Part shown: in pieces, positions 25,883 to 35,880 of the stretch
Layout of the letters: each line of letters opens with the position of its first letter
Position numbering within the stretch: the stretch's first letter is position 1
Assembly (NCBI GenBank): GCA_002937455.1
Contig: PTJZ01000007.1
Location: forward strand, 107,491-171,490
DNA from: Alphaproteobacteria bacterium MarineAlpha11_Bin1
Lineage (GTDB): Bacteria; Pseudomonadota; Alphaproteobacteria; MPNO01; UBA830
Direction of reading: 5' to 3'
DNA: 64,000 nt
Notes under the pieces: generated by a model
Databases searched by the model: none
Told to the model about the DNA's origin: nothing
Seen by the model: only the letters and a program-made list of their open reading frames with translations
Translations under genes and position numbers: made by a program

Positions 25883-27814
25883 TTGAATAATTTCGGTAAA
25901 AACATAGTTCTCTGGGCGATTATTATTCTTCTTCTTTTTGCTCTTTTCAATTTGTTCCAGCAGCCATCAGAATCCAGCGGTCAGTCGGGTTTGCCTTATT
26001 CGACATTTCTCGCCGAAGTGCAGGGTGGACAAATCGAAAAGGTCACGATTAGGGGGCGCTCAATTTCCGGTGTGCGTAAAGATGGTCGTTCCTTCTCTAC
26101 CTATGCACCAAATGATCCAAATCTGATCGATAAGCTCGATAAAACTGGTGTTATCGTGAATGCGGCTCCAGCGGATGACGGGTCTCCGTCTCTCCTGAAT
26201 ATTCTTATATCTTGGTTCCCGATGCTGCTTCTGATTGGTGTTTGGATTTTCTTTATGCGGCAGATGCAAGGCGGCGGGGGTAAGGCGATGGGTTTCGGTA
26301 AGTCGAAGGCTCGCCTTCTGACTGAACGTGCCGGCCGTGTCACATTCGAGGATGTCGCTGGAATTGAAGAGGCGAAGCAGGAACTTGAAGAGGTTGTTGA
26401 ATTCCTTCGTGATCCCCAAAAATTTCAGCGACTTGGTGGTAAAATCCCAAAAGGCGTACTGTTAGTTGGCCCGCCAGGCACCGGTAAAACCCTTCTCGCC
26501 CGAGCGATCGCGGGCGAGGCCAATGTCCCATTTTTCACCATTTCGGGTTCAGACTTCGTAGAGATGTTCGTCGGAGTTGGAGCCAGCCGCGTGCGCGATA
26601 TGTTCGAACAGGGCAAGAAAAATGCACCCTGTATAATATTCATCGATGAGATCGATGCCGTTGGTCGACATAGAGGCGCTGGACTAGGGGGCGGAAACGA
26701 TGAACGAGAGCAGACTCTCAACCAATTACTGGTTGAAATGGACGGTTTTGAGGCCAATGAAGGAGTGATCTTGATTGCCGCCACCAACCGTCCGGACGTT
26801 CTCGACCCCGCGTTGTTGCGACCGGGACGTTTTGACCGACAGGTAGTCGTGCCCAATCCCGACGTTCTTGGGCGCGAGCAAATTCTTAAAGTCCATATGA
26901 AGCAGGTGCCACTAGCGCCAGACGTAGACGCCAAGGTTATTGCCCGCGGAACCCCGGGCTTTTCCGGCGCGGATCTTGCCAATCTAGTTAACGAAGCAGC
27001 GCTTCTCGCCGCGCGAAAAAATAAACGTTTGGTTACCATGGCCGAGTTTGAGGATGCCAAAGACAAGGTGATGATGGGGGCTGAAAGGCGGTCCATGGTC
27101 ATGACAGAAGATGAAAAGAAACTTACTGCCTATCACGAAGCTGGCCACGCGCTCGTAGCTCTTTCCGTGCCGAAGCACGATCCACTGCATAAAGTGACGA
27201 TCATCCCGCGTGGCCGAGCGCTCGGTGTGACGATGTCGTTACCGGAGCGTGACAAATACTCCATGACCAAAGTTGAAATGACGTCAAAGCTAGCGATGAT
27301 GTTCGGCGGACGCGTCGCCGAGGAGTTAATCTTTGGAGATGAAAACGTTACTACTGGCGCTGGCAATGATATTCAGCAGGCAACAAGTTTAGCGCGGAGT
27401 ATGGTTACCGAATACGGTTTTTCCGAGAAGCTTGGCCCTCTTCGTTATTCTGCTAATGAGGAAGAGATTTTCTTAGGTCACTCTGTAACCCAGCAAAAAA
27501 ATATGTCTGATCAAACCGCCGATATGATCGACTCTGAGGTGCGCGGACTGATTGAAGAAGCCGAAAAGACAGCACGTCGAATTCTCTCTGAACGGGCCGA
27601 TGATTTAGAAAAAATTGCGACTGCGTTGCTAGAATTCGAGAATCTCTCAGGCGACGAAATTGATGCGCTTTTGAGGGGCGAGGAGATAGTTCGTGTTACA
27701 TCAGATGATCCGCCGAGCGGGTCGGGTAGGAAGTCGTCCGTGCCCACATCAAGCAAGAAGAAACGTGGCGAAGGGTCGGGCGGAATGGAGCCCCAACCAC
27801 AGCCCGGAACCTGA
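25883..27814 (+). CDS. ftsH: ATP-dependent zinc metalloprotease FtsH
   Basis: A 643-residue membrane-bound AAA+ protease that degrades misfolded membrane proteins and short-lived regulators. Two membrane helices (about residues 7-24 and 105-124) flank the periplasmic part. Walker A is G-P-P-G-T-G-K-T at 196-203, the Walker B I-I-F-I-D-E-I-D lies near 252, and the zinc site H-E-A-G-H is at 418-422. The start is a TTG at 25883 with AGGA four bases upstream, an uncommon but reasonable start that matches the family N-terminus M-N-N-F-G-K-N. It follows tilS by 86 bases. Confidence 0.97.
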   Translation: MNNFGKNIVLWAIIILLLFALFNLFQQPSESSGQSGLPYSTFLAEVQGGQIEKVTIRGRSISGVRKDGRSFSTYAPNDPNLIDKLDKTGVIVNAAPADDGSPSLLNILISWFPMLLLIGVWIFFMRQMQGGGGKAMGFGKSKARLLTERAGRVTFEDVAGIEEAKQELEEVVEFLRDPQKFQRLGGKIPKGVLLVGPPGTGKTLLARAIAGEANVPFFTISGSDFVEMFVGVGASRVRDMFEQGKKNAPCIIFIDEIDAVGRHRGAGLGGGNDEREQTLNQLLVEMDGFEANEGVILIAATNRPDVLDPALLRPGRFDRQVVVPNPDVLGREQILKVHMKQVPLAPDVDAKVIARGTPGFSGADLANLVNEAALLAARKNKRLVTMAEFEDAKDKVMMGAERRSMVMTEDEKKLTAYHEAGHALVALSVPKHDPLHKVTIIPRGRALGVTMSLPERDKYSMTKVEMTSKLAMMFGGRVAEELIFGDENVTTGAGNDIQQATSLARSMVTEYGFSEKLGPLRYSANEEEIFLGHSVTQQKNMSDQTADMIDSEVRGLIEEAEKTARRILSERADDLEKIATALLEFENLSGDEIDALLRGEEIVRVTSDDPPSGSGRKSSVPTSSKKKRGEGSGGMEPQPQPGT

Positions 27815-27845
27815 CGGTTTGTCGGCTTTCTGACGGACTATATTC

Positions 27846-28922
27846 GTGAGAGGAGCATCCGGCTTTGGTGCTGACCGAACCCTCTCTGGTTCCGGTCTTG
27901 TTGTTAATCCGGTTGGATTGCTATCAGGCAGGGCTGCAAAATCGGCGGTTGCTGCTGGGATGGCGTCGCCCCTTGCCGGGGGGCGGATAGCCTTCACTCA
28001 TTGTGAAATTCTAGAGCCCGATGGTTTGGGGAAAGTTAATGGGCGATTTTCTTCTGCAGTTGAAGTAGGAATTGATCTATCATCCTTAACTGGTTCAAGG
28101 GCACCCTTTGCAGGGCATTATCTCGTAAGGCCGCTACTTATGGGTGTGATTAACGTAACCCCCGACAGTTTTTCTGATGGAAACGACTATCCGGATTCCG
28201 CGCGGGCGATTGCCCATGCCGATGCACTGATAGATGCCGGTGCAGATGTACTAGATATTGGAGGTGAATCCACACGTCCTGGGGCTGCGCCCGTAGGTGT
28301 AAAGGAAGAATGTAAACGTATCCTGCCCGTCATCGAGGCAGCAGTGGCGGCTGGCGTGACTGTATCTGTTGATACCCGGCATGCAGAGACTATGCGTGTT
28401 GCAATTGAAGCCGGAGCTAAGATTGTTAACGATATTACTGCGTTGACCGACGATGACACTGCTCTGAAAACGGTAGCGGAATCTGGGGTTTCCGTTATCT
28501 TAATGCATATGCAAGGCAAGCCGGAAAATATGCAGGACAACCCTTGCTATGGGCTCGCATCCTTCGACGTCTATAACTGGTTGAGGGCGCGTATCGACGC
28601 CTGTTTGAAGTCGGGTATTTTGCCGGACAAAATTGCCGTGGACCCCGGGATTGGCTTCGGCAAGGCTGATACACATAACATGGAGATTCTCAATCGCGTG
28701 GGGCTTTTCCATGGGCTCGGCTGCGCCGTGGCGGTCGGCGTGTCCCGTAAGAGTTTTATCGGAAGAATTGGTGGTATTGAAACACCTAAGGAGCGGTTGC
28801 CTGGTACCATAGCCGCAACCGCGATAGCGCTATCGCGTGGCATACAGATTCACCGGGTGCACGACGTTGCGGCGATACGTCAGGCCATCGCAATCTGGGA
28901 GGCGCAATACGACAACGGGTGA
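27846..28922 (+). CDS. folP: Dihydropteroate synthase
   Basis: A 358-residue TIM-barrel enzyme that condenses p-aminobenzoate with hydroxymethyl-dihydropterin pyrophosphate; it is the sulfonamide target. Core motifs are M-G-V-I-N-V-T-P-D-S-F-S-D-G near residue 98, D-I-G-G-E-S-T-R-P-G-A near 137, V-S-V-D-T-R-H near 173, I-V-N-D-I-T-A near 192 and D-P-G-I-G-F-G-K near 264. The first 95 residues are an extra N-terminal part not found in the 282-residue Escherichia coli enzyme but common in this class. It is 31 bases after ftsH; the ftsH-folP-glmM order matches many proteobacteria. Confidence 0.93.
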   Translation: MRGASGFGADRTLSGSGLVVNPVGLLSGRAAKSAVAAGMASPLAGGRIAFTHCEILEPDGLGKVNGRFSSAVEVGIDLSSLTGSRAPFAGHYLVRPLLMGVINVTPDSFSDGNDYPDSARAIAHADALIDAGADVLDIGGESTRPGAAPVGVKEECKRILPVIEAAVAAGVTVSVDTRHAETMRVAIEAGAKIVNDITALTDDDTALKTVAESGVSVILMHMQGKPENMQDNPCYGLASFDVYNWLRARIDACLKSGILPDKIAVDPGIGFGKADTHNMEILNRVGLFHGLGCAVAVGVSRKSFIGRIGGIETPKERLPGTIAATAIALSRGIQIHRVHDVAAIRQAIAIWEAQYDNG

Positions 28923-29009
28923 ATTATGAGGTACTTATTGGTATACACCCCTTGACAACGCCGACTACAAAAGGGTTTCGGCGTAATAGATCTAGCTGAG
29001 CAGTCATAT

Positions 29010-30356
29010 ATGGCGCGTAATTATTTTGGAACGGACGGTATTCGAGGTCTGGCAAATACAGATCCGATGACGGCGGGGGTCGCACTTCGGGTTGGTATGG
29101 CGGCAGGCTGTATATTCACTCGAGGTGCGCATCGGCATTCGGTGGTGATTGGAAAGGATACCCGTCTATCCGGTTACATGCTTGAACCTGCACTAGCGGC
29201 CGGATTTGTTGCAATGGGCATGGATGTCACATTTGTCGGACCAATGCCGACGCCGGCAGTTGCGATGCTAACCCGCAGCCTTCGTGCGGATCTGGGCGTA
29301 ATGATTTCTGCATCGCATAATCCATTTCATGATAACGGAATTAAGCTGTTTGGTCCTGATGGATACAAGCTATCCGACGATGTCGAGGAACAAATTGAGA
29401 AAATGATCGAGAGCGACATGCAGGGCAATTTGGTTGACCCTGCGTATCTCGGTCGGGCTAAACGTTTAGACGATTCTGAAGGTCGATATATCGAGTTTGT
29501 CAAAAATACTTTTCCTAAGGGCCATCGGCTCGACGGGCTGAAAATCGTCGTCGACTGCGCCAACGGCGCAGCGTACAAGGTCGCGCCAACGGCCCTTTGG
29601 GAACTAGGCGCAGACGTGGTGACCCATGGGGTTGAGCCCAACGGTCTTAACATCAATGACCATTGCGGTAGTAGTGACCCGATTGATATGTGCGACTTGG
29701 TGCGCAAACACGGCGCGGATATAGGTATAGCGCTTGATGGAGATGCGGACCGGGTCTTGATTGCGGATGAGACCGGCACCCTGCTTGATGGCGATCAACT
29801 GATGGCTACCGTCGCAGAATCATGGCAGCGAAAGGGAAAATTGACCGGGGATGGTATTGTCGCCACGGTAATGTCAAACCTTGGGCTTGAGCGCTATCTG
29901 CGCGACATCGGTCTAAAGCTGGAACGTACTCAGGTTGGTGATCGGTACGTTGTTGAGCATATGCGGGCGCACGGTTTCAATGTTGGTGGTGAACAGTCTG
30001 GTCATATCGTTCTCAGTGAATACACAACCACAGGAGACGGCCTCATCGCAGGCCTCGAAGTTTTGGCCGCGCTAGTCGAGACTGGGCGGACCGTCAGTGA
30101 AATTGGACGCCATTTCGATCCATTGCCGCAGATTCTGGAAAACGTAGCATTTTGTGGCCCCTCCCCCCTAGATTATTCAGTGGTTAAAACAGCCGTAAAA
30201 GAGGCCGAATCCAGACTGGGCGAGACTGGTCGTGTCTTGATCCGAAAATCGGGAACGGAACCGATGATACGTGTCATGGCTGAAGGCGAGGACCAGAAAA
30301 TAGTGCAGAGCGTCGTGAATGATATCGTCTCGGCGATCGAACAGGCTTCCGGCTAG
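29010..30356 (+). CDS. glmM: Phosphoglucosamine mutase
   Basis: A 448-residue enzyme that interconverts glucosamine-6- and -1-phosphate for UDP-GlcNAc synthesis. The phosphoserine loop is I-S-A-S-H-N-P with Ser102 as the catalytic residue; the metal loop is D-G-D-A-D-R near residue 245; the sugar loop G-G-E-Q-S-G-H lies near 328; and the phosphate-binding R-K-S-G-T-E-P lies near 413. Length and motifs are fully normal. Expression may start in the 87-base gap after folP. Confidence 0.97.
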   Translation: MARNYFGTDGIRGLANTDPMTAGVALRVGMAAGCIFTRGAHRHSVVIGKDTRLSGYMLEPALAAGFVAMGMDVTFVGPMPTPAVAMLTRSLRADLGVMISASHNPFHDNGIKLFGPDGYKLSDDVEEQIEKMIESDMQGNLVDPAYLGRAKRLDDSEGRYIEFVKNTFPKGHRLDGLKIVVDCANGAAYKVAPTALWELGADVVTHGVEPNGLNINDHCGSSDPIDMCDLVRKHGADIGIALDGDADRVLIADETGTLLDGDQLMATVAESWQRKGKLTGDGIVATVMSNLGLERYLRDIGLKLERTQVGDRYVVEHMRAHGFNVGGEQSGHIVLSEYTTTGDGLIAGLEVLAALVETGRTVSEIGRHFDPLPQILENVAFCGPSPLDYSVVKTAVKEAESRLGETGRVLIRKSGTEPMIRVMAEGEDQKIVQSVVNDIVSAIEQASG

Positions 30357-30363
30357 CCAAAGA

Positions 30364-31167
30364 ATGAGAGGACGCGTCCTTATAGCGGCAGGTTCTGACT
30401 CCGGTGGCGGAGCTGGTATCCAGGCAGATATCAAGACTGTAACAGCTCTGGGCGGGTTCTGTGCGACGGCTATAACTGCACTGACCGCGCAGAACACGTT
30501 AGGGGTTCATGATATTTCTTCAGTTGAGACCAGTTTTATTCAGACCCAGATGCGAGTAGTCCTCAATGATCTCGGAGCTGATTGTCTAAAAACCGGCATG
30601 TTACATAGTCCAGATGTAATAAACGGGGTCTGCGACGTCTTAGAAGCCGAGGCGAAGAGCATACCGCTAGTGGTAGATCCGGTAATGGTTGCGAAGGGTG
30701 GTGCAACTCTTCTGGATAATGACGGGATTTCCACATTGCGCGGCCGGTTGTTGCCATTGGCCAGCTTGATAACGCCGAATATTCCCGAGGCAGAAAACCT
30801 GTTAGGAAATTCTATCCAAGGACTGGATGAAATGAAATTCGCGGCGGAGGCGATTGTCGGGATGGGTCCTGCTGCGGTTTTAATCAAAGGGGGGCATATG
30901 GACGGTAATACGTTGACCGATATTTTGTTCGATGGTGAGAACTTCTATCTGTTTGAGACCGAGAGAATCGATACTGTCCACACGCATGGTACTGGTTGCA
31001 CCATGGCATCCGCGATAGCAACAGGACTAGCTCAGGGAATTTCTCTACCGAATTCTGTTGAACTTGCCCAAGCCTATGTTGTGGAGGCAATCCGTGGTGC
31101 CCCGGGTTACGGTCAGGGACATGGTCCTATTGACCATGGTCATACCGTATCTCCCTATTCGCCTTAA
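30364..31167 (+). CDS. thiD: Hydroxymethylpyrimidine (phosphate) kinase
   Basis: A 267-residue ribokinase-fold enzyme that phosphorylates HMP and HMP-phosphate in thiamine synthesis. Landmarks are [16 protein letters not shown] near residue 6, [16 protein letters not shown] near 33, D-P-V-M-V-A-K-G-G near 100, I-T-P-N-I-P-E-A near 138 and the catalytic T-H-G-T-G-C-T near 212. The ATG at 30364 begins the family N-terminus, 7 bases after glmM. Together with thiE (11.5 kb) it covers two thiamine steps; no TPP riboswitch was seen at either gene. Confidence 0.93.
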   Translation: MRGRVLIAAGSDSGGGAGIQADIKTVTALGGFCATAITALTAQNTLGVHDISSVETSFIQTQMRVVLNDLGADCLKTGMLHSPDVINGVCDVLEAEAKSIPLVVDPVMVAKGGATLLDNDGISTLRGRLLPLASLITPNIPEAENLLGNSIQGLDEMKFAAEAIVGMGPAAVLIKGGHMDGNTLTDILFDGENFYLFETERIDTVHTHGTGCTMASAIATGLAQGISLPNSVELAQAYVVEAIRGAPGYGQGHGPIDHGHTVSPYSP

Positions 31168-31246
31168 AAAGTGTTAGTTAGCAGCTGGAATAGACTCCAC
31201 GTAAATTTTTATGATTAGAGGCCATTGCCCTATCTCTATCCCTAAA

Positions 31247-31747
31247 TCAGTCGTCCTCTGAGCCGCGCGCCGTAAAAACGCGCTGTCGGTCATCTTCGGA
31301 AATCATATTGGTCAGCACATCGCGGAATCCCTGCACCGCTTCGACACCAGCATCGCGGTAAGCATCTGCGAAACGTTGACGTTGGCTTTCTGACAACTGC
31401 CGTTCAAGCTTAATACCAACGTCGGTTAGTTCTAATAATCGCTGGCGGCGGTCGCTAATACCCTTGCGCTGTACTATAAAACCCTCCCGAACAAGCTGCC
31501 CAAGAACGCGGGACAAGCTCTGTTTGGTAATTTTTAAAATGGCAAGTAGTTCGGATACGTTGATCCGTGGGTTGCGACCAACGAAATATATAACCCGATG
31601 ATGTGCTCGTCCGAATCCGTATTCCGACAGGATTGCATCAGGTTCCGCCGTAAAATCGCGATAGGCAAAATATAACAACTCAATACCCTGACGAATGTCC
31701 TCTTCGCGCAGGAACAACGGATTAAATCCTGATTTTATGTCAGTCAT
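31247..31747 (-). CDS. MarR-family regulator (PetP-like)
   Basis: A 166-residue winged-helix repressor-type protein. The recognition region reads I-N-V-S-E-L-L-A-I-L-K-I-T-K-Q-S-L-S-R-V-L near residues 58-78, and the wing has R-K-G-I-S-D-R-R-Q-R-L-L-E-L-T near 92-106. The part L-Y-F-A-Y-R-D-F and Y-G-F-G-R-A-H-H-R-V resembles the alphaproteobacterial PetP subgroup. The ATG at 31747 gives the family's normal N-terminus; the longer frame to 31843 would run into ilvE. It diverges from ilvE and may control itself and ilvE through the short gap between them. Ligand unknown. Confidence 0.85.
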   Translation of the reverse strand: MTDIKSGFNPLFLREEDIRQGIELLYFAYRDFTAEPDAILSEYGFGRAHHRVIYFVGRNPRINVSELLAILKITKQSLSRVLGQLVREGFIVQRKGISDRRQRLLELTDVGIKLERQLSESQRQRFADAYRDAGVEAVQGFRDVLTNMISEDDRQRVFTARGSEDD

Positions 31748-31760
31748 ATTGACATATATG
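31745..31760. promoter_or_regulatory. Possible MarR operator over its own start
   Basis: CATAT and ATATG face each other across TGACAT, a 16-base dyad that covers the start codon of the MarR gene. MarR proteins bind 15-20-base AT-rich palindromes, so this may be an autoregulatory operator. It also includes a TTGACA (31749-31754) that could be a -35 box toward ilvE. The dyad is short and this is weak evidence. Confidence 0.25.
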
Positions 31761-31835
31761 CCTTTTAATGTTACGAACTGCAACCCTCTTTCGCAATAAT
31801 ATGATGTCAGGCGCCCGCGCTGGAGTATTAATCGC

Positions 31836-32714
31836 ATGGTCAACTTCGACGAACAGGATGGCTACATTTGGTATAATGGAGAGCTAGTTCCTTGGCGGGA
31901 GACAAAGTTGCACGTACTTTCGCATGGTCTCCACTATGCAAGCTGTGTGTTCGAGGGTGAACGAGTATACAACGGTGAAGTATTTAAACTTAGAGAACAT
32001 ACTCAGCGCTTAATAGATTCCGGAAAAGAACTCGGTTTTGAAATTCCTTATTCACTGGAGGAATTAGAGGGGGCGACGCGAGATACCGTTGCGTCTCAAG
32101 GATACCCGGACGCTTATGTCCGGCCTGTGGCATGGCGAGGTAGCGAAATGATGGGCGTGTCCGCTCAGGAAACGACCATTAACGTCGCAATCGCTGTTTG
32201 GGAATGGCCATCATATTTTTCACCCGAGGCCCGCATGCGCGGTATTCGTCTTAAAACGTCTAAATGGCGGCGCCCTGATCCCCAAACAGCGCCGGTCCAT
32301 GCCAAGGCAGCTGGACTATATATGATCTGTACCTTGTCAAAGCACGAGGCCGAGGCAGAGGGCTGGGACGACGCACTTATGTTGGACTGGCGAGGTCGGG
32401 TAGCCGAATCTACCGGTGCTAATATTTTTCTCGTTCAGAACGATAGCATTCATACACCAACCCCCGACTGTTTCCTCGATGGTATAACGCGCAGGACCGT
32501 GATCGAGCTCGCTAATGATCGCGGTATTGAAGTCATAGAACGTACTATTTTGCCGGATGAGCTAAAAAAGACAGACGAGGTTTTCGTTACTGGTACGGCC
32601 GCAGAGGTGACACCGGTCGGCCAGATCGATGAATACAATTTTCATGTTGGTTTGATAACGCGCACGCTGTTAGAGGATTACGATGAGTTGGTCCGCTGTA
32701 GTAGGGAGGCCTGA
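31836..32714 (+). CDS. ilvE: Branched-chain amino acid aminotransferase
   Basis: A 292-residue fold-type IV PLP enzyme that makes Leu, Ile and Val from their keto acids. The PLP lysine is Lys157 in V-H-A-K-A-A-G-L-Y; the nearby G-L-H-Y-A-S-C-V-F-E-G-E-R-V-Y near residue 31, E-S-T-G-A-N-I-F near 189 and F-V-T-G-T-A-A-E-V-T-P near 249 are typical of IlvE. The ATG at 31836 directly precedes the family N-terminus. It diverges from the MarR gene; the 88-base gap must contain both promoters. Confidence 0.93.
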   Translation: MVNFDEQDGYIWYNGELVPWRETKLHVLSHGLHYASCVFEGERVYNGEVFKLREHTQRLIDSGKELGFEIPYSLEELEGATRDTVASQGYPDAYVRPVAWRGSEMMGVSAQETTINVAIAVWEWPSYFSPEARMRGIRLKTSKWRRPDPQTAPVHAKAAGLYMICTLSKHEAEAEGWDDALMLDWRGRVAESTGANIFLVQNDSIHTPTPDCFLDGITRRTVIELANDRGIEVIERTILPDELKKTDEVFVTGTAAEVTPVGQIDEYNFHVGLITRTLLEDYDELVRCSREA

Positions 32715-32752
32715 GTGAGCGATAAGCTTTCCTCTGTAGGTGAGGACCACTT

Positions 32753-33214
32753 CTAGCGTTTATCCATCCGTAGCCAGCGGTCGGAAGCGGCGCAATCCTC
32801 TTCCAGAGGCTCCACCCACTTCGCACCGGATTCCATGTTTTCCAATTTCCAGAACGGGGCTTTGGTCTTCAGCCTGTCGATTAGGAACTGACAGCTTTCT
32901 AGCGATGACTCACGATGTGATGATGCTGTAACAACCAAAACGATACGTTCGCCCGGTACTAACTTTCCGTGTCGGTGTATGATAAGGACATCTTGAAGCG
33001 GCCAGCGTTCGCGCGCTTCGACTTCAAGACGTTTTAAATGTTTTTCCGTCATGCCGGGGTAATGTTCAAGGGTCATCGAGGTGATTTTTTCATCCCCTGC
33101 GTGATCGCGCACTAGCCCGACGAAAATGCCAAGGCCGCCTATCTCAGTGTTTTTGGCGGTCAATTGCGAGATTTCTATACCGATATCAAAATCTTCTTTC
33201 TGGACCCTGATCAT
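32753..33214 (-). CDS. moaE: Molybdopterin synthase catalytic subunit MoaE
   Basis: A 153-residue subunit that, with MoaD, inserts two sulfurs into precursor Z to form molybdopterin. The signature L-E-H-Y-P-G-M-T-E near residue 45, I-H-R-H-G-K-L-V-P-G-E near 79 and K-A-P-F-W-K-L-E near 118 (holding the catalytic lysines) are visible. It starts 4 bases after the moaD stop, at the end of the mobB-moeA-moaD-moaE series. Confidence 0.94.
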   Translation of the reverse strand: MIRVQKEDFDIGIEISQLTAKNTEIGGLGIFVGLVRDHAGDEKITSMTLEHYPGMTEKHLKRLEVEARERWPLQDVLIIHRHGKLVPGERIVLVVTASSHRESSLESCQFLIDRLKTKAPFWKLENMESGAKWVEPLEEDCAASDRWLRMDKR

Positions 33215-33218
33215 CCTG

Positions 33219-33470
33219 TCAGCCCCCAGTCATCGGTGGAAACAGAGCGACCTCGTCTTCATTTCGGACGAGAGTGTCGGGGGGTACAATTTCATGATTG
33301 ACCGCCGCCCTAATTGCGCCAGAATCTTCAAACGCATATGCATAGCCTTTGCCGCGTAATTTAAGCCATTCGATAAGATCAGCGACGGTCTCAATATTAG
33401 CTGGAAGTTGAAGCGTCTCCGTATCATGGCCAATACGTGATCGCACCCAGCCGAAATAAAGTATTTGCAT
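33219..33470 (-). CDS. moaD: Molybdopterin synthase sulfur carrier MoaD
   Basis: An 83-residue ubiquitin-fold protein ending in P-P-M-T-G-G; the terminal Gly-Gly is thiocarboxylated by MoeB and gives sulfur to precursor Z. M-Q-I-L-Y-F-G-W-V-R at the start is normal for the family. Its ATG overlaps the moeA stop by one base (TAATG), suggesting coupled translation. Confidence 0.92.
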   Translation of the reverse strand: MQILYFGWVRSRIGHDTETLQLPANIETVADLIEWLKLRGKGYAYAFEDSGAIRAAVNHEIVPPDTLVRNEDEVALFPPMTGG

Positions 33471-34723
33471 TATCCAACCTCGCTGAAAGGGAGATAATCC
33501 ACCATGGTGCCGGTTTTCAGACTAGTCAAATCCTCAGGTAGTTCGACTAGACCGTCGGCCGCAACCATCGAAGTAAGGATCCCCGCACCGTCGTGCGGAA
33601 ACTTGTGAACTACTGGCGTACCGTCATGATCATATCCGAGGCTCACCCGAAGCCATTCGCGCCGTCCCAGTTTCTTTCTCATATTAAAGCCTGATCGAAC
33701 ACGGTATATGTTTGGATTGACGGTCGTACAGCCTCCAAGGCGTAGGATTGCCGGCCTCGCAAATCGCATAAACGTTACTAGGACAGCAACCGGGTTACCC
33801 GGCAGACCCAGAAAAGGAACAACACCGATCTGACCAAGTGCAAGGGGCCGGCCCGGACGAATAGCGAGCTTCCAGAAATGTAAGTGCCCCAATGTATCAA
33901 TCGCGTTTCGTACGTGATCTTCTTCACCTGTCGAGACGCCGCCGGAAGAGATGATTAGGTCGTGGCCATCGGTAGCACCTTCTAGTGTATCGCGAATGAT
34001 ATTGTAATCATCGGGCAGGATACCTAGATCGCTTACCTCGCAGCCTAGCCGTTCAAGCGCAGTTGCCAATGAGTATCGGTTGGCATCGTAGATACATCCT
34101 GGAGGTAATTCGTCACCAGTGTCACGCAACTCATTACCTGTCGAGAACAAGGCCACTCGTACCCGATCGTAGACCGGCAATTCGACGCACCCGATGGAAG
34201 ATGCTAGACCGATTTCTTGGGGTCTTAGTCGTGTGCCGGCAGTTAAGATTGTGTCACCCATTTCTATATCTTCTCCGGCGAAACGTCGGTTTGCACCGTA
34301 TTTGATCCCCGGTGGGATGGTGACCTCATCACCATCCTCGCGGCAGTCTTCTTGCATTAGAACTGTGTCTGCATTTGGCGGCATAGCGGCGCCTGTGAAT
34401 ATCCGAATTGCTTCACCCCCGGCGAGCATATGCATAGGTCTATCGCCCGCCGCAACACGACCAGTGACTATAAGACGAGTGTAACCATCATGAATAAGAT
34501 CTTCGAAGCGTACGGCGTATCCGTCCACGGCAGCGTTATCGTGTGGCGGCACTGACATGTGTGATTTGAGGTCTTTGGCTAACACGCGCCCTTCGGCGTC
34601 GCGTAACCTAACGTCGGTTGATCCCACGACTATGTCGAGCCGATCTGAGAGCATCTTCAGTGCTTCGTCCGATCTCATTAGCTCGCCGCCAAAAGCGAAA
34701 CAATCATCGGATAATTGCGCCAT
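33470..34723 (-). CDS. moeA: Molybdopterin molybdenumtransferase MoeA
   Basis: A 417-residue enzyme that inserts molybdate into adenylated molybdopterin. Motifs include the N-terminal M-S-V-P-P-H-D-N-A-A-V-D-G-Y-A near residue 55, T-G-A-A-M-P-P-N-A-D near 110, F-S-T-G-N-E-L near 195, I-S-S-G-G-V-S-T-G near 258 and L-G-L-P-G-N-P-V-A near 320. The ATG at 34723 is one base past the mobB stop; a longer in-frame start inside mobB is unlikely. Confidence 0.94.
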   Translation of the reverse strand: MAQLSDDCFAFGGELMRSDEALKMLSDRLDIVVGSTDVRLRDAEGRVLAKDLKSHMSVPPHDNAAVDGYAVRFEDLIHDGYTRLIVTGRVAAGDRPMHMLAGGEAIRIFTGAAMPPNADTVLMQEDCREDGDEVTIPPGIKYGANRRFAGEDIEMGDTILTAGTRLRPQEIGLASSIGCVELPVYDRVRVALFSTGNELRDTGDELPPGCIYDANRYSLATALERLGCEVSDLGILPDDYNIIRDTLEGATDGHDLIISSGGVSTGEEDHVRNAIDTLGHLHFWKLAIRPGRPLALGQIGVVPFLGLPGNPVAVLVTFMRFARPAILRLGGCTTVNPNIYRVRSGFNMRKKLGRREWLRVSLGYDHDGTPVVHKFPHDGAGILTSMVAADGLVELPEDLTSLKTGTMVDYLPFSEVG

Positions 34724-34724
34724 G

Positions 34725-35264
34725 TCAGGGTTCTCCCGGCACCCGGGAAGTGAGGGCGCAACTGTTAAGGATGAAATCAGCAATGGCTGAGTTATCGTTT
34801 AAGTCTAATACAGGAAGACTCGTATCCGGTATAATTCCATCTGAGGCTAAAGCGATGATTGAATCATTGGCGGCACAGATAAGGTTCGTCCCCATGGACG
34901 GTCGGTGTACCTCGATTTTCATGTGATTATCGTTTTTGAAGCCTTCCACCAGAACAATATCTACTGGCGATATCCGTCCTAACAACTCATCGAGAGAAGG
35001 TTCTCTGATCTCTCGATTTTCGTGCATTATAGCCCAGCGTTTTTCAGACGCTATCAAGACCTCAGCAGCCCCGGCGCTTCGGTGCTCGTATGAATCCTTG
35101 CCGGGCGTATCGATATCGAATGCATGATGCGCATGTTTGATGGTTGCAACTCGCAGCCCACGGTCCCGAAACTCCGGTATAAGGCGAATAATAAGTGATG
35201 TCTTGCCGCTACCGCTCCAGCCGGTAATACCGATCACATTGTGTGAATGAAGATGAAAGGTCAT
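34725..35264 (-). CDS. mobB: Molybdopterin-guanine dinucleotide biosynthesis protein MobB
   Basis: A 179-residue P-loop GTPase that helps attach GMP to the molybdenum cofactor. Walker A is G-W-S-G-S-G-K-T-S near residues 15-23; I-K-H-A-H-H-A-F-D-I-D near 42 and E-G-F-K near 104 are family marks. Its start overlaps the pgsA stop (ATGA) and it leads into moeA. The partner MobA is not in this window. Confidence 0.9.
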   Translation of the reverse strand: MTFHLHSHNVIGITGWSGSGKTSLIIRLIPEFRDRGLRVATIKHAHHAFDIDTPGKDSYEHRSAGAAEVLIASEKRWAIMHENREIREPSLDELLGRISPVDIVLVEGFKNDNHMKIEVHRPSMGTNLICAANDSIIALASDGIIPDTSLPVLDLNDNSAIADFILNSCALTSRVPGEP

Positions 35265-35851
35265 GGTGTTTCTGACCTACCGATAGTTCGTAGACCAGCA
35301 CGTAGATATTTGAATCCGGTGATGAATGTAATTAATGCTGCTATCCATAATCCTAATTCGCCAATCAGCCGAATAGGAATTATTTCTGGAATCGTAGGAT
35401 GGGATGCATCGCCTATAATCAGGAATCCGATAGCTATCATCTGAACAGTCGTTTTCCACTTGGCGAGCCTACTGACTGGCAGGCTGACTGCGAAGACTGC
35501 AAGAAATTCGCGCAGGCCGGATACCAAAATTTCACGACATAGGATCATCACGGCGGGGATGACGACGGCTCCGGAAATCTGTTTGAACGCCACCATCATC
35601 AGTAAAGCGGTCGCGACTAGCAATTTATCAGCCACCGGGTCGAGAAACCTACCGAATTCTGACAATTGGCCGTGGCGACGCGCTAAATAACCATCGAAGA
35701 AATCGGTAAACGCCGCGAACACAAAAAGTATAAGCGAAATCCATTGTCCAGTTGCGGTTTCCAAAAAGAACAGTGCCACGAATATCGGAATCACCGCGAC
35801 CCGGGACATTGTCAGGATATTTGGTAACGTAATTATCATCGGACGTGACAT
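35261..35851 (-). CDS. pgsA: CDP-diacylglycerol--glycerol-3-phosphate 3-phosphatidyltransferase
   Basis: A 196-residue integral membrane enzyme that makes phosphatidylglycerol phosphate, the committed step to PG and cardiolipin. The CDP-alcohol phosphotransferase motif D-G-x2-A-R-x8-G-x3-D-x3-D is seen as D-G-Y-L-A-R-R-H-G, then F-G-R-F-L-D-P-V-A-D near residue 55. Six hydrophobic segments are present. It follows uvrC by 29 bases, the usual alphaproteobacterial order, and overlaps mobB by 4 bases. Confidence 0.94.
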   Translation of the reverse strand: MSRPMIITLPNILTMSRVAVIPIFVALFFLETATGQWISLILFVFAAFTDFFDGYLARRHGQLSEFGRFLDPVADKLLVATALLMMVAFKQISGAVVIPAVMILCREILVSGLREFLAVFAVSLPVSRLAKWKTTVQMIAIGFLIIGDASHPTIPEIIPIRLIGELGLWIAALITFITGFKYLRAGLRTIGRSETP

Positions 35852-35880
35852 TTAGCAGATTTCTGTCAAAAGCGGGAAGA

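Noticed and set aside
26425..27102. A 225-codon antisense frame within ftsH
   Set aside because: It lies opposite the most conserved AAA+ part of ftsH and has no start context or family resemblance.
28953..28990. Sigma-70 promoter for glmM at TTGACA (28953)
   Set aside because: No -10-like hexamer occurs at 16-18 bases; CGTAAT is too far downstream.
30319..30420. TPP riboswitch ahead of thiD, or ahead of thiE at 12.2 kb
   Set aside because: The conserved CUGAGA and ACCUGAU elements were not seen; both genes follow closely behind other genes.
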